From Litsea cubeba (Eukaryota; Streptophyta; Magnoliopsida; Laurales; Lauraceae), in the NCBI GenBank assembly GCA_012931725.1, contig CM022949.1, positions 377,218 through 441,217 of the forward strand: a stretch of 64,000 bases of DNA. The letters run 5' to 3'. A model generated the notes under the pieces. That model saw only the letters and a list, made by a program, of their open reading frames with translations. It was not told the DNA's origin and ran no database searches. Position 1 is the first letter of the stretch. Each line of letters starts with the position of its first letter. Positions 43,661 to 55,576 of the stretch are shown here, piece after piece. The position numbers and the translations under genes are program-made.

Positions 43661-45815
43661 TCCCCGAACCAAAACCCTAGTTCGCTCAAGCGAGCTCTAC
43701 AGGATGTCGCCCTTCAAGACAGTATAAGCCCTGACCCTCGCGTGTTCTCATGTGCGAATTGGAATACCTTATCTGAGTTTCTCTCTAATTGATATTCTTA
43801 TTCCACTCTAAAAGAGAAACACTTGCACAACCCCTGAGGCTATTTAAACAAACTATTGCGACCCTAAACATACCTCTCTCCTATTCTATCAATTGAGAAA
43901 TACTTTGAGAGATTTCTAAGAGTAGTTGTGCAAGAGTGTTGTGCTGAAGTTAATTTGGTTCTTCTTGTTCTCTGAAGTATCTTGAAGACGCATTCAAGGT
44001 GGTGATTTCAAGCACGATAAACGTGAACGGCGAGTCGTCGGTAAGACCATCGCAGCCCTTAGGTTGAGTTCCAATTGGATAAGGTTATGTAAGTTGTCTT
44101 TCTAACCTTTGCTATTATAGTGTTTGGTTGTCTGTGGTCTAGACGAAAAGACGCATGATTTTTCCTGAGTAGAGTTTTCCATGTAAAAAAATCGAGTATC
44201 TCTATCTTGTGGTTGATTGATCTTTGACTTAGGTTAATTATCTCTAGTTTAATTAATTAGAATTGAAATCCATAAAGGAATCTGATCTGGGGCCTTAGCC
44301 TCATGTGTTAAGGCTTAAACGAAACATTCAAGTTTTAAAGCTAATTTTGACGGTAACTATTGATTTTGATTGAGAGTTATATAACTAACCCCCATCCCAT
44401 CCCCCCAAATGCAAACCACTCTAATTCCCACTTTTCACTGTTCTCTTTTCAACAATTTCATTGTCATCCCAAATCTCATATACACTTACTCTACGTATAC
44501 TTCTTTTTCCTTTTTATCCGACTTCTCTTACTATTTATTTTTATGTATGTTGATGCAATTTTTATTGGTAAATATGCCCATGCTTAGTACGGGTTATTGT
44601 ACTTGTACTTCATTAATACAATAGCTATATCAGGCAAGATATGAGCATGGGTTGGCGAGATATAACTTTGTAGGAATTTGTGTGGCCTGTGCGCCATGGG
44701 TCCCACATCAGATCAATCAAATGGGAGTTGCCAAGAGAGATGAATCCCACTTAAATTAATACTTGATTTATGATGAAGATAAGATAGGTATCAAAAGTAA
44801 TCTAAATTAGCGGATTAAATCTAATCCATACATAGGAGAATCCAAGAAGAATTAGGGGACGTAATTTTTTTTTGTGAAGAAGTCTCTAATAAGCGTGACT
44901 CATCCGAATTGTCTATATAAGGAAGATGGAAGTCCTAAATTATGCATTGCACTAAGATATAGAAGTAGGAGATATGTGGAGGCGTCCAACCGCATACTTA
45001 GATCCCCAGTCGCATGTCTGAGTCTTCCACATCCCGATCCATCATAATTATTAGTTATTTTAAGAATTATTGGAAGGGCTTATTTGCAAAGATCCTCATT
45101 GGTAAAGCAGCTGAAATTGCAATACTTAATATAAATAGTAATCCTTGACATAAAAACTTCATTTTTTACATTGAAACTAAATAATTTCATCTTGAAAATG
45201 GCCTCCGAAAGTTGCTAGTGCAGAAAATAATTAACCATGTTGTTATAAAGAGTGTTCTCACAATACACAATAATAGAATATAATTATGACGGATAATTAC
45301 TAGCTAGCACAGACAATAAAAAGAGTTCACAGCTAGCATGCATGTTTGTTAGGAAGCCATGTACAGCAGCAGAAAAAAAAAAAAAAAAGCTTTAAATTAG
45401 GGTCTTAACTTGACTTTAAGCGTTTTTCCTCCACCTCCCAAAACTTTCTAGAGGAATTAAAGGCTTAAACTACAAGGTTTTAGTTTTTGTTTGCTCTTCA
45501 GTCATATAATGACAGTACAAAGAATCTTGAAGACAAAGGTCAGGCATAATCCAAAACTATTATACTTAGAACCCAATATAAACATAAATAAAAATCTTTC
45601 CTTAGTTTTGATTCTCCTGTTAGTTTTTTTTTTAACTCAGATGGATTTCTACCTAAAGAAAGAAAAAAATCAGATGGGTTACCTTTAGAATCTTCTTGCC
45701 AACCCATTATTTGACATTTTCAGTTAGCCATGAACTTATTAATTAAGCTCTAGAATTGCAGGATTCTAAGTTGGCTCAAACAGTTTAGCTAAGGCCTAAG
45801 GGGGAGCCGTCTAAT
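43661..45815. other. Interval with no recognisable gene
   Basis: Two parts look like retroelement remnants: 43830-44110, with cacttgcacaac and gttgtgcaagagtg, and 44680-45030, with a gtctatataaggaag box. I could not fix ends or duplications for either. Short frames at 44360-44624 and 45491-45688 have no domain. Confidence 0.4.
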
Positions 45816-45819
45816 CATC

Positions 45820-46110
45820 GAAGTGGGTCACAGGATCATGCATGGACCCCAGAGTATAATCCAAACAAGAGAAGCAATGCTTTGTTTAAAGAATTTCTAG
45901 AAAGCTTTTGTAGGTGATGATGGTAACGATATTATTATTTATTAAGCTTTACCCAATGATTTTGGACCGCCGGTAACAAATGAAAGAGACATGCATGGGC
46001 TTTGAAAATGGCTTTTATATCTACTACTTGGGTGTTTGAACATGGGATGATGGGTCCATGACAGTCCCATTGGTTATTGGCATTCAATGTTGAATCAAAA
46101 CTATCCATCT
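45820..46110. repeat. Segment repeated upstream of kinase C
   Basis: Matches about 53850-54150 (ttattaagctttacccaatga, catgggctttgaaa, gatgggtcc, ttattggcattcaatgttga). It is part of the kinase-cluster duplication, displaced from kinase B by about 4 kb of other sequence. Confidence 0.6.
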
Positions 46111-46113
46111 GTA

Positions 46114-47565
46114 GTTGCTGGCTCCCATGTAGCGTCACACCACCATATTATAGTGTAGCGACCTACATTGTATTTGTCCAATGAGGACAACCCACGTCAG
46201 GCCTTACCTTAAAAATAGAAATTTAAAATCTAAAATCCAATTTCATGTACATTCACAAAGTCACACCTATTTCATAAAATACCCTTTTAAAAGCACACCC
46301 TCCAACTATCCTTATGAACTTTTATTTATTTACGAAAATATCCTTTTGCAAGCACTTCTCAAAATTACCCAATAAACTTAATAGCAAATCAATCAATTTG
46401 TGGGACCAAATACTTACTAGATCAAATCAATCTATCCATCTACATAGGACCCACTTAATGAAATATTCAACCATTTATCAATCAAGTGGGTCCCATGCAT
46501 AAGGGTGGATAAGTGAAATATTGTGGGCCCCACTTAGATAAGAAAAGAAAGATAGGGTGGGTAAATTAGTTGGATATAGTTGGTCTCATTAAAGATAATT
46601 ATGCGGAGGATATTTATCTAATGGCCCATAGGTAGATGGGTATTAGGGTAGATTTGCATGTTTCGTCTGATTGATCTCACGTAGATAGGTAGGTTGGTCA
46701 GATCTAGTGATTTGAGGTAGGTAGGCATGATGGTTACAATTGGTCAATGGCAGGAAGATTTGCCCTTTCATCCAATTAGTGTACAAGTTATTTTGACAAG
46801 ATCCGACAAACTACGTGCTACCAGTTGGCCGGAATTGAGTCCCTATCAAACTGATATACTTTATTTTTTAAAATTAATGATCTACCAATATACCCAACTG
46901 TAAAAGATAATAACAATGAGTAAAAAAGTGATATCACATATTAATTTTTACAATATATATTTCAATATATTAAAAATTATCTTTTAATTCTTTATATGTT
47001 ATTTTTAATAAAAAAAATAATAGTAATTAAAAATGCTAGTGGATTTATTATAGTTCACACTATTATTTTCATATTGTAACTGCTCTCATAAGGTCTTTAT
47101 AAACTCAGTCTTGAAGAATATTTAGTTATTTTTAAATTTAGAATTTTGTATCTAATATTATTAAAAAATATGCAGAAAAGTTAATCTTAAATGATCAATA
47201 AAAATTTATATATGTAAAGTCTTATGGGTGGACCCACTTTATGCCTATGTAGATGGATAGATTGATTTGATCTATTAAGTATTAGGTCCCACAAATTGAT
47301 TGATTTGCTATTAAGTTTAGTGGGTAATTTTGAGAAGTGCTTGCTAAAGGATATTTTCGTAAATAAATGAAAGTTCATAAGGATAGTTGGAGAGTGTGCT
47401 TTTAAAAGGGTACTTTAGGAAATGGGTGTGACTTTGTGAAAGTACATGAAACTGGATTTTAGATTTTAAACTTCTCTTTCCAAGGCCTGGCGTGGGTCGT
47501 CCTCATTGGACAAAGCAGGTTGCTGCACTATAACAAAGCAGCGACGCTTCATGGGAGCCCAGCTC
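46114..47565. mobile_element. Non-autonomous Mutator-like element with long inverted repeats
   Basis: CCATCTGTA flanks both ends (46105-46113 and 47566-47574), a 9-bp duplication. The arms, about 46114-46455 and 47230-47565, are inverted repeats over roughly 340 bp with small differences (tttgtccaatgaggac and its complement, gattgatttgatct and its complement). The AT-rich middle has no coding frame. Short frames in the two arms are mirror images of each other. Confidence 0.85.
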
Positions 47566-47574
47566 CCATCTGTA

Positions 47575-48680
47575 ATGATTGTGTAATCCTCTTGTTTGGC
47601 AACTCTATTTGTAGAGTTAAAGTTAAGTAGAGCTCCATTTTTCAAAAAAAAAAAAATCTCACCAAAAACACTTTATCTCAAACTTTCCACTATATTTTTA
47701 AAAAAAAAAGTCAAAAGTAATAAAAAAAAAACTCATTTTCAATAAAAAAAAAAGTCAAAAAGATTTAATCACAAACAACTAAAAATAAAATATCATCATT
47801 ACCCACTTATACTCAACTCTACAAGTAAAGCCCCAAATAGGCTAGTTACTCAATGAAAAGAAACCTTTAGTCAACAAGAAGCCTCCCTTAGGCTGGAAAT
47901 TTACACCACCATTCATGGGTGTTGTTTAGACCTCGGAAAAGTACAAGTGTGAATTCCTCATTAGGTGTAGAAGCCACGGAGAAATTAGGACACCAGTGTA
48001 CAGTTTCTCTTGTAACAAAACTATATATCCTACATCCAGATGATTCATGCATAGCATGGAAGATCTTAAACTGAGACTGGTATGCATAATGCATCCAGGC
48101 GGGCCTTACATAGACTAGTTCAAAAAGTTTGTAATCATAGCTAGTTCATACACGAATTATTCTCATCACTAATTCTATAATAATCAAATCCCTTTTTTGT
48201 TTTTTGGTAGAAACATCTCGTCGATGTTATTGTTAAGGCCTTGTTTCATTGATATGTCTGTGTAAGCTTATTGCTACTTTTCTCAAAATAATTTTTAAAA
48301 TATGTTTTGACAGGGTTTCTCCAAATATTATTCCAAGCATTATTTACAGTACAAATCCTCTTCTATTATCTGAACTTGTGACAGTCACAACTCAGGAAAG
48401 CAACAAATGGAGGAAAATTGAAATGGGTCATCAAGATGTGGCCATCACAATGCATCATGAAAAGATCATCAGAAAAAGGGCTTTTGGAAAGGCACCCCAG
48501 ACCATATTCTTATAAGGGCAAGTGAAAATTTGGGAAATTTTGATCTTCCACTTGTATGGCACATCCCTCTCACAGTGTGAATCCGGCAGAAGAAAGACCC
48601 ACCATTAATAGGTGGCAGGACTTGTGTAAGTCATGCTTGTAGTCTCCATAGGCGGTCTCTGATGCCCACAAATCAGGGAT
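47575..48680. other. Interval with no recognisable gene
   Basis: A/T-rich with several A-runs near 47640-47760. A frame at 48249-48515 shows no domain or homology I know. Confidence 0.45.
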
Positions 48681-48689
48681 GGTTATTAA

Positions 48690-49085
48690 TTGAGTTGGAT
48701 TGAGCATCATGTGTGATATGTATATATATTCTCAAATTGAATCCGACTAATTTATTAATCAGATTGGGAATCTTCATCTGAACCTAATCAGCATGGGTAA
48801 AAGGGTAAACCTGAACTCTAAATAGACAGGTCAGGTTCGGTCGAGCTAGTGGGTTAGCTAGCAAGTATTGACCTGGCCTAAACCCTGCTCATTTATCAAC
48901 TGCTTAGAAATATGAACACACGCCTAAACTGAAAATAACTAGTGTCTACTCTCGTCCTGAATTACTGGGTCAGATTCAGGTTGTGCATGCAGCTGGTTCA
49001 GTCCCACACCTACATAAAAATAAAGAAATTTGAAAAAAAGTGACACTAAGTTGTCTTTAGAGGAATTACAGTGACTAAAAGGTCT
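48690..49085. repeat. 3' flank of kinase C, copy of 36740-37130
   Basis: Shares the gacaggtcaggtt and gtgggttagctagcaagtat blocks with the kinase B flank. It marks one edge of the B/C duplication. Confidence 0.7.
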
Positions 49086-49384
49086 GTCTGGTCATTGAGC
49101 CATACATTTTGTACATATGAATCCAACAGTATGCAACTCCAATTGGAATAAAGATTTGGGCTTGTGAATACCCATGCTGAATTTGTGATATGTGCATGTT
49201 GGATCAAGAAATTAAATGCCATGTCAAATCAGATGGCTCGTCAATTATAATAAGATAATCTCTCTACAAAGAGAATGTGGAGTTCTCATGACAAAATCAT
49301 GATATCAACAACCGAGTGACCTTACAAAAGTAGAATAAGAAAAAAAAGAATGAACAACGTGAATATGGAATTCTCAATACGGAA

Positions 49385-52300
49385 TCATCTAAGAAGTATA
49401 TAATCCTCTCTGGAAAGTGGAGTGATCCAATTGGGAGAAGCAGAACCAGCATCTGAGTTGTCTCTAGAAAATGGAGTGATCCAATTGGAAGAAGCAGAAC
49501 TAGCATATGAATTGTCTCTAGAAAATGGAGTGATCCAATTGGAAGAAGTAGATGGAATGTTGCCGCCAATATTTTGTAGTAGATCCAAGCGGACAGGAGT
49601 TGTTGGTGGTCGAAATGGGTCAAGGGGCGGATCAATCACAACTCTACCTTCCAACATCTTCACAACACTACTCATCAAAGGCCGCACCTCCGGTCGATGG
49701 TGAATACACCGCAAAGCTACCATTGCCATTTTTGTTGCGATGCCTTTATCCTTCTCGTCGATCCTCAAAGCCACCATCATCTCATCCATGGCTCCTTCAT
49801 TGAACTTCTTCCAAACATAACTTGGTAGCCACTCTTGGCTATAGGAGACACTTGAATCCAAGTTCCTTCTTCTCCCAAGAATCTCAAACAACAGCATCCC
49901 AAAGCTGTAGACATCGCACTTGTGGGTTACTGGAAATGGTAACCACATCTCAGGCGCGGCATAGCCAGGAGTCCCCCTGCGGCCCTCCATCGGGTGGTGA
50001 GTCTGGTCCCTTCGATAAAGCTTTGCCAACCCAAAATCAGAAACCTTGGGAGACAAGTTGTTATCAAGAAGGATGTTTTCTGCCTTGATGTCATAGTGTA
50101 TGATCTGGTCTGCAGCATCCTCATGCAAGTAAGTGATGCCTTTAGCTGTCCCAATTGCAATATTCAGAAGCTGTTTGAACCCGACTGAGTTCTTCTTCCT
50201 GCTGTTGAACAAGAATTTGTTGAGTGATCCATTCTCCATGAATTCATACACAAGAGCTTTTAGGCCTTCGTCGAAGCAAAACCCATAAAGCCTTACTAGA
50301 TTAGGATGCCGCGTTTTCCTGATGGAATTCACTTCTGCCTTGAATTGCAACTTGATTATTTGATCAGAGAGGTTGTGTCTTAGGACCTTAACGGCGACAG
50401 GCAATCCATCTTCTAGTACTCCTTTGTATACAATTCCAAATCCACCTTCGCCTAATTTATTCTTGAAATTATGAGTGATGAGTTTAAGCCGCTGAGAGGG
50501 GTACATGATTAGGATCTCATTGATGATCCTTCCATCTATCTTCTCCAAGTCCGACTTGACTTCCTCCATCCTCCCTCCAGGAGGGAGTGGAGACTTACGT
50601 TTGATGGCTATTGATCGTCGAATGCAGAGGCAGATTATGATGCTAGCAACTGTCCCTGCTCAATGATCAAAACCACTTGAACATTAGACCTTAGATAACA
50701 CATAAGACTATTAATTTTTTCTACTGCCACTATATTGCGAGCAATGATTGAACATTCATGGTGGTGTTGAGTAAATTTTGCAATATGGGATTCATTTATC
50801 ATCAGTGTAGACCATTGGATCAAAGCCACCCTCCATAAGGTTCTATAAGAAGGTGTGGGTTTGTGCTTTCCAATTCTGTGGTGAATTCCTTCAGGCCAGA
50901 ATATGTTTCAATCTAATGTTTTGCTAAGGTTAAATAATGAGACTAGATTTTGATGTTTTCTGATAACTGGGAACTTAGTTGCAGGGAACAGAAGTTGAAA
51001 TTAAGGAGTAGCTGTTTTAAGTTCCAATAAATTTGAGTACCTGGAGAGTTGTTATACTCCTCATTTAGTTCCTAGTTCTGACGAGGTGTTACAGATCTTC
51101 ATGTACAACTATCCAAAAGTCCATCTATTTGGCATTGCTAGCTATCCAGTCTCTGATGGCAAATCTCCTTTATATTCTGGCCTTTATTTCCAACAATCCA
51201 TTTCACTGCTTAAGTTGGATGACTATCATTAACGAAAGAGACTAACTTTTGGTAGATGCTTATCCAAAATCCCTTCCTGTTACTTTCGTTGTTTACTTGG
51301 TTTATGGTTCTGGCGACGATACTTTCTATAAATCTTTATGCTCACCCGATTTTGTCTTTCCGTTTTTATCTTTCTAAGCTTTGATAATGTAAATTATTAT
51401 TTTAAAATAATTAATTATTATAAGATATATAATTGCAGCAAATATTTAATATCATCATTAGCTTTATCCCAACTATGTTCGACTTGGCAACCTGAAGAAT
51501 TCAGGTATGGATTGTGACAAAAGTTTTAATCTAGCTAGCTGTAAACCTACCCCGTGCAATCCTCTTTTATTTGCCTTGGGACTGGCCAACAGTGATGATG
51601 GTTATCTATTGATACCACCAACATTCCACATGATCATTTGGATCAATTTGTCACAAACCATATTCTTTGTTCTAGCTTTTCTTTTTGTCAAATGAAATTG
51701 CTATAGTAATAAATGGATCATAGAAATTCCACCAGATTCTAGTGGAATCCTCCATGCTCGCGTTACTTTTAATTAATTTGCCTCATCCACATTCTTGATT
51801 TTCAGGATTCCTCTCATTTACCCCAATATATTGCTACATAATTAAGGTTGATTCCATTTTTTATTTTCTAAAGAGAATATCAAATTCCAAGTACTTGCTT
51901 TTCAAGAATCTAGGTTCAAACTAGTCCAAGATCCGCACCACAAATGAAGAAAAACAACACAAAGCTTTTATAGAGTTTGAATATATAGATAAACATTAAT
52001 TTGATTGTCCAAAAAATTACAGCATTCTAAAGTACATGCACATGAAGGCAATTATTGTAGAAAATAACTGCTAACCACTTGCAACTTCTCAACTCAAACA
52101 AAAACTACTTATATGCAAACACACAACTAACTATTTTCACGAATCTAAAACGACCATGCTACTAGCACAGTAATTTATCTTTTAAATCAAAAGGCTAAAG
52201 ACCAGCTATCATCTACCAAGCTTCATAATTTTATACAGCACAACAATTAAACTGACTATTAACTTATAAGGAGGTGCTCCTATGAGAGACACTCTCACCA

Positions 52301-53250
52301 AGTTTATGAGAGATGGGTGGGGGCCCTCACTTCCATATCCACTCTCACCAACTTAAATGCAAGGACCCCAAACTTAAATGTGAGGGCCCCCACTTATCTC
52401 TCGCCAACTTGGTGAGAGTGTCTCTCACTAGAGCACCTCCCTAACTTATATAACAGGATGTTCGCCAATCAAGAAATATGACTTTGACGATAAAGATAGA
52501 CGATCCACCTGGCTTCAGAATTATAATGATTGAAATGCACCAATCAAGAATCGATAGTGGGTTTAACTAATTTGAGTTTACTCTGTCTGATTTGGAACTT
52601 CGCCTGAAATTAAAGTGTGGCTGTGCTGATTCTCCCCATGCGTGCTGCTAATAAGCCAGCTTCTTCTAGGCCTTGACTCAATCTATGACCAGGCCTAATC
52701 CTCTCCAATTTGGAAAGGTAGAATTGTAGAAATCTTTCTCCTGATTTCAGGACTTCCACTAGTAAGAACCCCATTATTTGAAAATTCTAGGAGCATATTA
52801 AAACTGTAGAGGAAGGATCTCATTCTCTTATACCTATCGCCCCACAGGGGTATAGGCGGGGCCCAGGGCTCCGGGCCTATTGTATACACTTCAGGAGTCG
52901 TAGCTCCTTAATCATGTATTTGTCCCAGGGTGGATTTTCCATCCCCAGAGTAGCTCAAGTGGTACCAGGATGCTTCCCAACTTACTCTTAAGGGAGAGGT
53001 TGAGGGTTCGAGTCCTAGGGAGGCCCCTGGGGATGGAAAATCCACCCTGGGACAAATGCATGATTAAGGAGCCACGACTCCCGAAGTGCGGGACGATAGG
53101 TATAGGAGAATGAGATCCTTCACCTACAAAAATCAAGAAAATCAGATATATGTATACATACATATATACATGAGGGAGAGGGAGAGGGAGACCTATGCTG
53201 ATGAATGCGAGAGCCACAAACATGGTCTCTCTAGTCTCGCCCGTTGTCAT
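49385..53250 (-). CDS. Receptor-like kinase C, LRK10-like
   Basis: Two exons on the minus strand, 53250-53193 (58 nt) and 50655-49385, 442 residues. It starts MTTGETRETMFVALAFISIG and crosses the membrane once at about residues 10-30. The exon junction has the same phase and position as in kinase B. The kinase domain (~87-370) shows GEGGFGIVYKG, VAVKVLRH, HYDIKAENILLD, SDFGLAKL and GTPGYAAPEMW. It is non-RD, and the usual P after DIK is A. The C-terminus carries three copies of an 18-residue repeat with SNWITPFSRDNS, against two in B. The 2.5-kb intron holds a MULE MITE and a foldback element. Likely a plasma-membrane defence or stress-type kinase with little or no ligand domain; that role is inferred. 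Confidence 0.88.
49419..49550 (-). repeat. 54-bp coding repeat at the kinase C C-terminus
   Basis: Three near-identical 54-bp units (ggagtgatccaattgg and gtctctagaaaatgg in each) are in frame and code 18 residues each. Kinase B has the equivalent of two. In-frame unit gain or loss is the simplest explanation for the length difference. Confidence 0.85.
52269..52441. mobile_element. Mutator-like MITE in the kinase C intron, 173 bp
   Basis: TAACTTATA flanks both ends (52260-52268 and 52442-52450). The ~60-bp ends are inverted repeats: gagagacactctcaccaa on the left, ttggtgagagtgtctctc on the right. The kinase B intron lacks it. Confidence 0.88.
52806..53127. mobile_element. Foldback element with a tRNA-like core
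   Basis: 322 bp. The ends gaaggatctcattctc and gagaatgagatccttc start arms that pair through ccctgggtggattttccatc-type sequence down to a short centre. The centre has a perfect Pol III A box (TAGCTCAAGTGG, 52951) and B box (GGTTCGAGTCC, 53005). The left arm carries about 50 extra bases. The kinase B intron lacks it. I read it as a SINE copied head-on into an inverted duplicate, or a SINE trapped in a TIR element. No clear target duplication was found. Confidence 0.7.
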
Positions 53251-54270
53251 TGCAGCTTGTGCGGGTGTAAGAAATCTCCAAGGCTGTTGTAATTCGATCT
53301 TTCAGGAGCTATGAATTAGGCATTGAATTTGTACTGCTACTGTGACTTTGATAATGCAAAACATCTTCTTCCATCATCTTTTTATATGTGCCATTGTTAC
53401 CATCCTTGCCTTTATCCTTTATATTTAATGCCCGGATATTCCAATAGCCTCAGAATCTTTTTATTATTTATTTATTTTCCTGTTTGTTTGGTTATTACAT
53501 CTGACTATGTTACCTATAATCATCTTAGGGGAGCCAAATGCCTAGTCATTTAACCAATGACATATGTTAATAGTTTAATAGGAGTCGCTATTGGACTTTT
53601 TAATGGTCAAGATTAAATCCATCTAAATATTCCGTCATCTTCTTCAAATGTCTCCCGAGATGGTGCAATGGTGAGGCATCTTTCTTCCCTCGGTAACATC
53701 ATCCAGCATCGTCCACTCTGATTATATTTTATTGATTAGGAATTTGAATAGCATGTGAGAGTATGTAAGCATTTTTTAAAAGCGTTTTATTGGTCTTCTG
53801 CCATTCCATAATTGAAAAAGGTTTTAATTTTCTTTGCTCTTATGCCATCACCAGGATCATGGGCCCTAAGGATCAGAAAACGTCAAGAGAAGCCATGCCT
53901 TGTTTAAACATTTATAGAAAACTAAGGTAGGTAATCAGGGTCAAAATATTATTAAGTTTTATCCAATGAACTTGGACCACTGGAAACAACTGAGAGACAT
54001 CCATGGGCTTTGAAATGGCATCTATATCTCATGGATGTTGGAACATGGGAGGACAATACCCTAACCGTGCATCACGTGGCTACCACGTGGATGATGGGTC
54101 CCTGATAGTCCAATTGCTTATTGGCATTGAATGTTGAGTCAAACTGTGCCAACTGTAATCTCATGTACTCAAAATCATGGTTTATATGATAAAAAATGAA
54201 GGAAGGCTGAAGGCTGACCATATGCCAAAATCCCAGGAGCTAAGTCCAAATCGGATGAAAGCAACCTAGT
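53251..54270. other. Upstream region of kinase C
   Basis: The part to about 53780 matches the kinase B upstream region; 53850-54150 matches 45820-46110. A promoter is expected here, but I see no convincing TATA box. No gene is seen. Confidence 0.5.
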
Positions 54271-54285
54271 AAACGTGAAGCTCCC

Positions 54286-54500
54286 TAGAACACGGCGGGT
54301 CTCACCAGGCTGTCTAGGGTTTTCTTTTGGACATATATCACATTACCGAACACCTGAGGGCTCCTTTCTTCATTCAAAGGCCCTTTACCTTATCTACGGT
54401 CTCCTCCCCTCACCAGAGAACTCTCTCACTGGCATGGGCTTAATGGGTACCCACCCCCTTAATTAGGATACCTAAAAATAAATAAATAAATAAATAAATA
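54286..54500 (+). mobile_element. Retroposed sequence with (AAAT)n tail, 15-bp TSD
   Basis: AAACGTGAAGCTCCC is on both sides (54271-54285 and 54501-54515). The insert ends in seven or so aaat repeats, the mark of non-LTR target-primed insertion. It lacks clear Pol III boxes. A 63-residue frame crosses it from 54275 (with VSPGCLGFSFGHISHYRTPE), but it includes part of the duplication and I give it no function. Family unknown. Confidence 0.75.
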
Positions 54501-54515
54501 AAACGTGAAGCTCCC

Positions 54516-55568
54516 ATAGGTTTTGAAATTTCAACATGATTCTTAGGTGGTGTTTGAATGTGAGAAAAGTAAAAGTGTGGACTCCTAATTAGATAAAGAA
54601 GCCCAATTGAGTAATCAAGATATGGAGTTTACGTTGCTTTTATTTTATTTTTTATTTTTTTTGTGAATAAATTGAGATGGAAAGACTTTCTTAGAGAAAT
54701 TGGTGATTGACTTGATGAGATTTTAGCATTCTCAAGTAAAACAACTCAACAAAGTAGTCTACACTTTTCCAACACAAATGCGATCAAATAGAAAAAACCC
54801 CTGAAATTGCAAACCACCTCCTATCATACCCAAACGACCTCGGAATCACGGAAAATTTCGCACGCGTGACTCACACGTTAAGCTCGACTCGCTAAGACTC
54901 TAAACATGCTTAATTAACTAAAATATAATTAATTATAAATAATCATGTATTAGGGGTCGGGATCTTATTTAGGGTGCACGGAGAATTCTTTACAGCATAT
55001 GCTTTCATTAGGCAATTAATTTGTTGGTTCACACCATTTTGATTAAAGTAAAATTTGCCTTGTTTAGGTGCTAGTATCTGTGAGTATGGCTGTCAAAGTG
55101 CTGGGCTGTAAAGCTAGTATGGCTGACAAAGGACAAGGCTCATTTGATTCAGTGTAAGGTGATGACAAGGTAATCATTTTCCGCCCATGGTGAGATTATT
55201 AAATAGACATTTGTGGATCTCAATCTATGTATCTTCAATTTTAGCTACTTTAATAGAAAACCATTTCATGAGATTTCTAGAAATTAAACTTTAGCAGTTA
55301 GCACACTAAAATGGTTCCAACCAACAAACTAAATGGACTCTCATTAATCACTCTCATTTATTATCATATAGAATATGGCCATGCCTCCTACGGTCGAGAT
55401 TGATCTTGCATGTGCTTGTACCCATGATGGGATTCAGCCTGGTTTTTACCCGGGAATTTGGCCTCTTAAAGACTGTTAAATCACACATGCAAAGCTAATG
55501 GCCAACCTTAAAATCTAACAAAAGTCATAAATTTCAAATTTTATCATGAGGAGGCAAAGCACAGCAAG
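54516..55568. other. Interval with no recognisable gene
   Basis: Moderately AT-rich; no long frame, element end or RNA gene is seen. Confidence 0.5.
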
Positions 55569-55576
55569 TGCATGCG

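Noticed and set aside
44680..45030. A second solo LTR
   Set aside because: A TATA-like box and TG/CA-like ends can be found, but no matching target duplication; boundaries not supportable.
46181..47378. Two small similar proteins on opposite strands
   Set aside because: The frames are mirror images from the inverted arms of one MULE, not genes.
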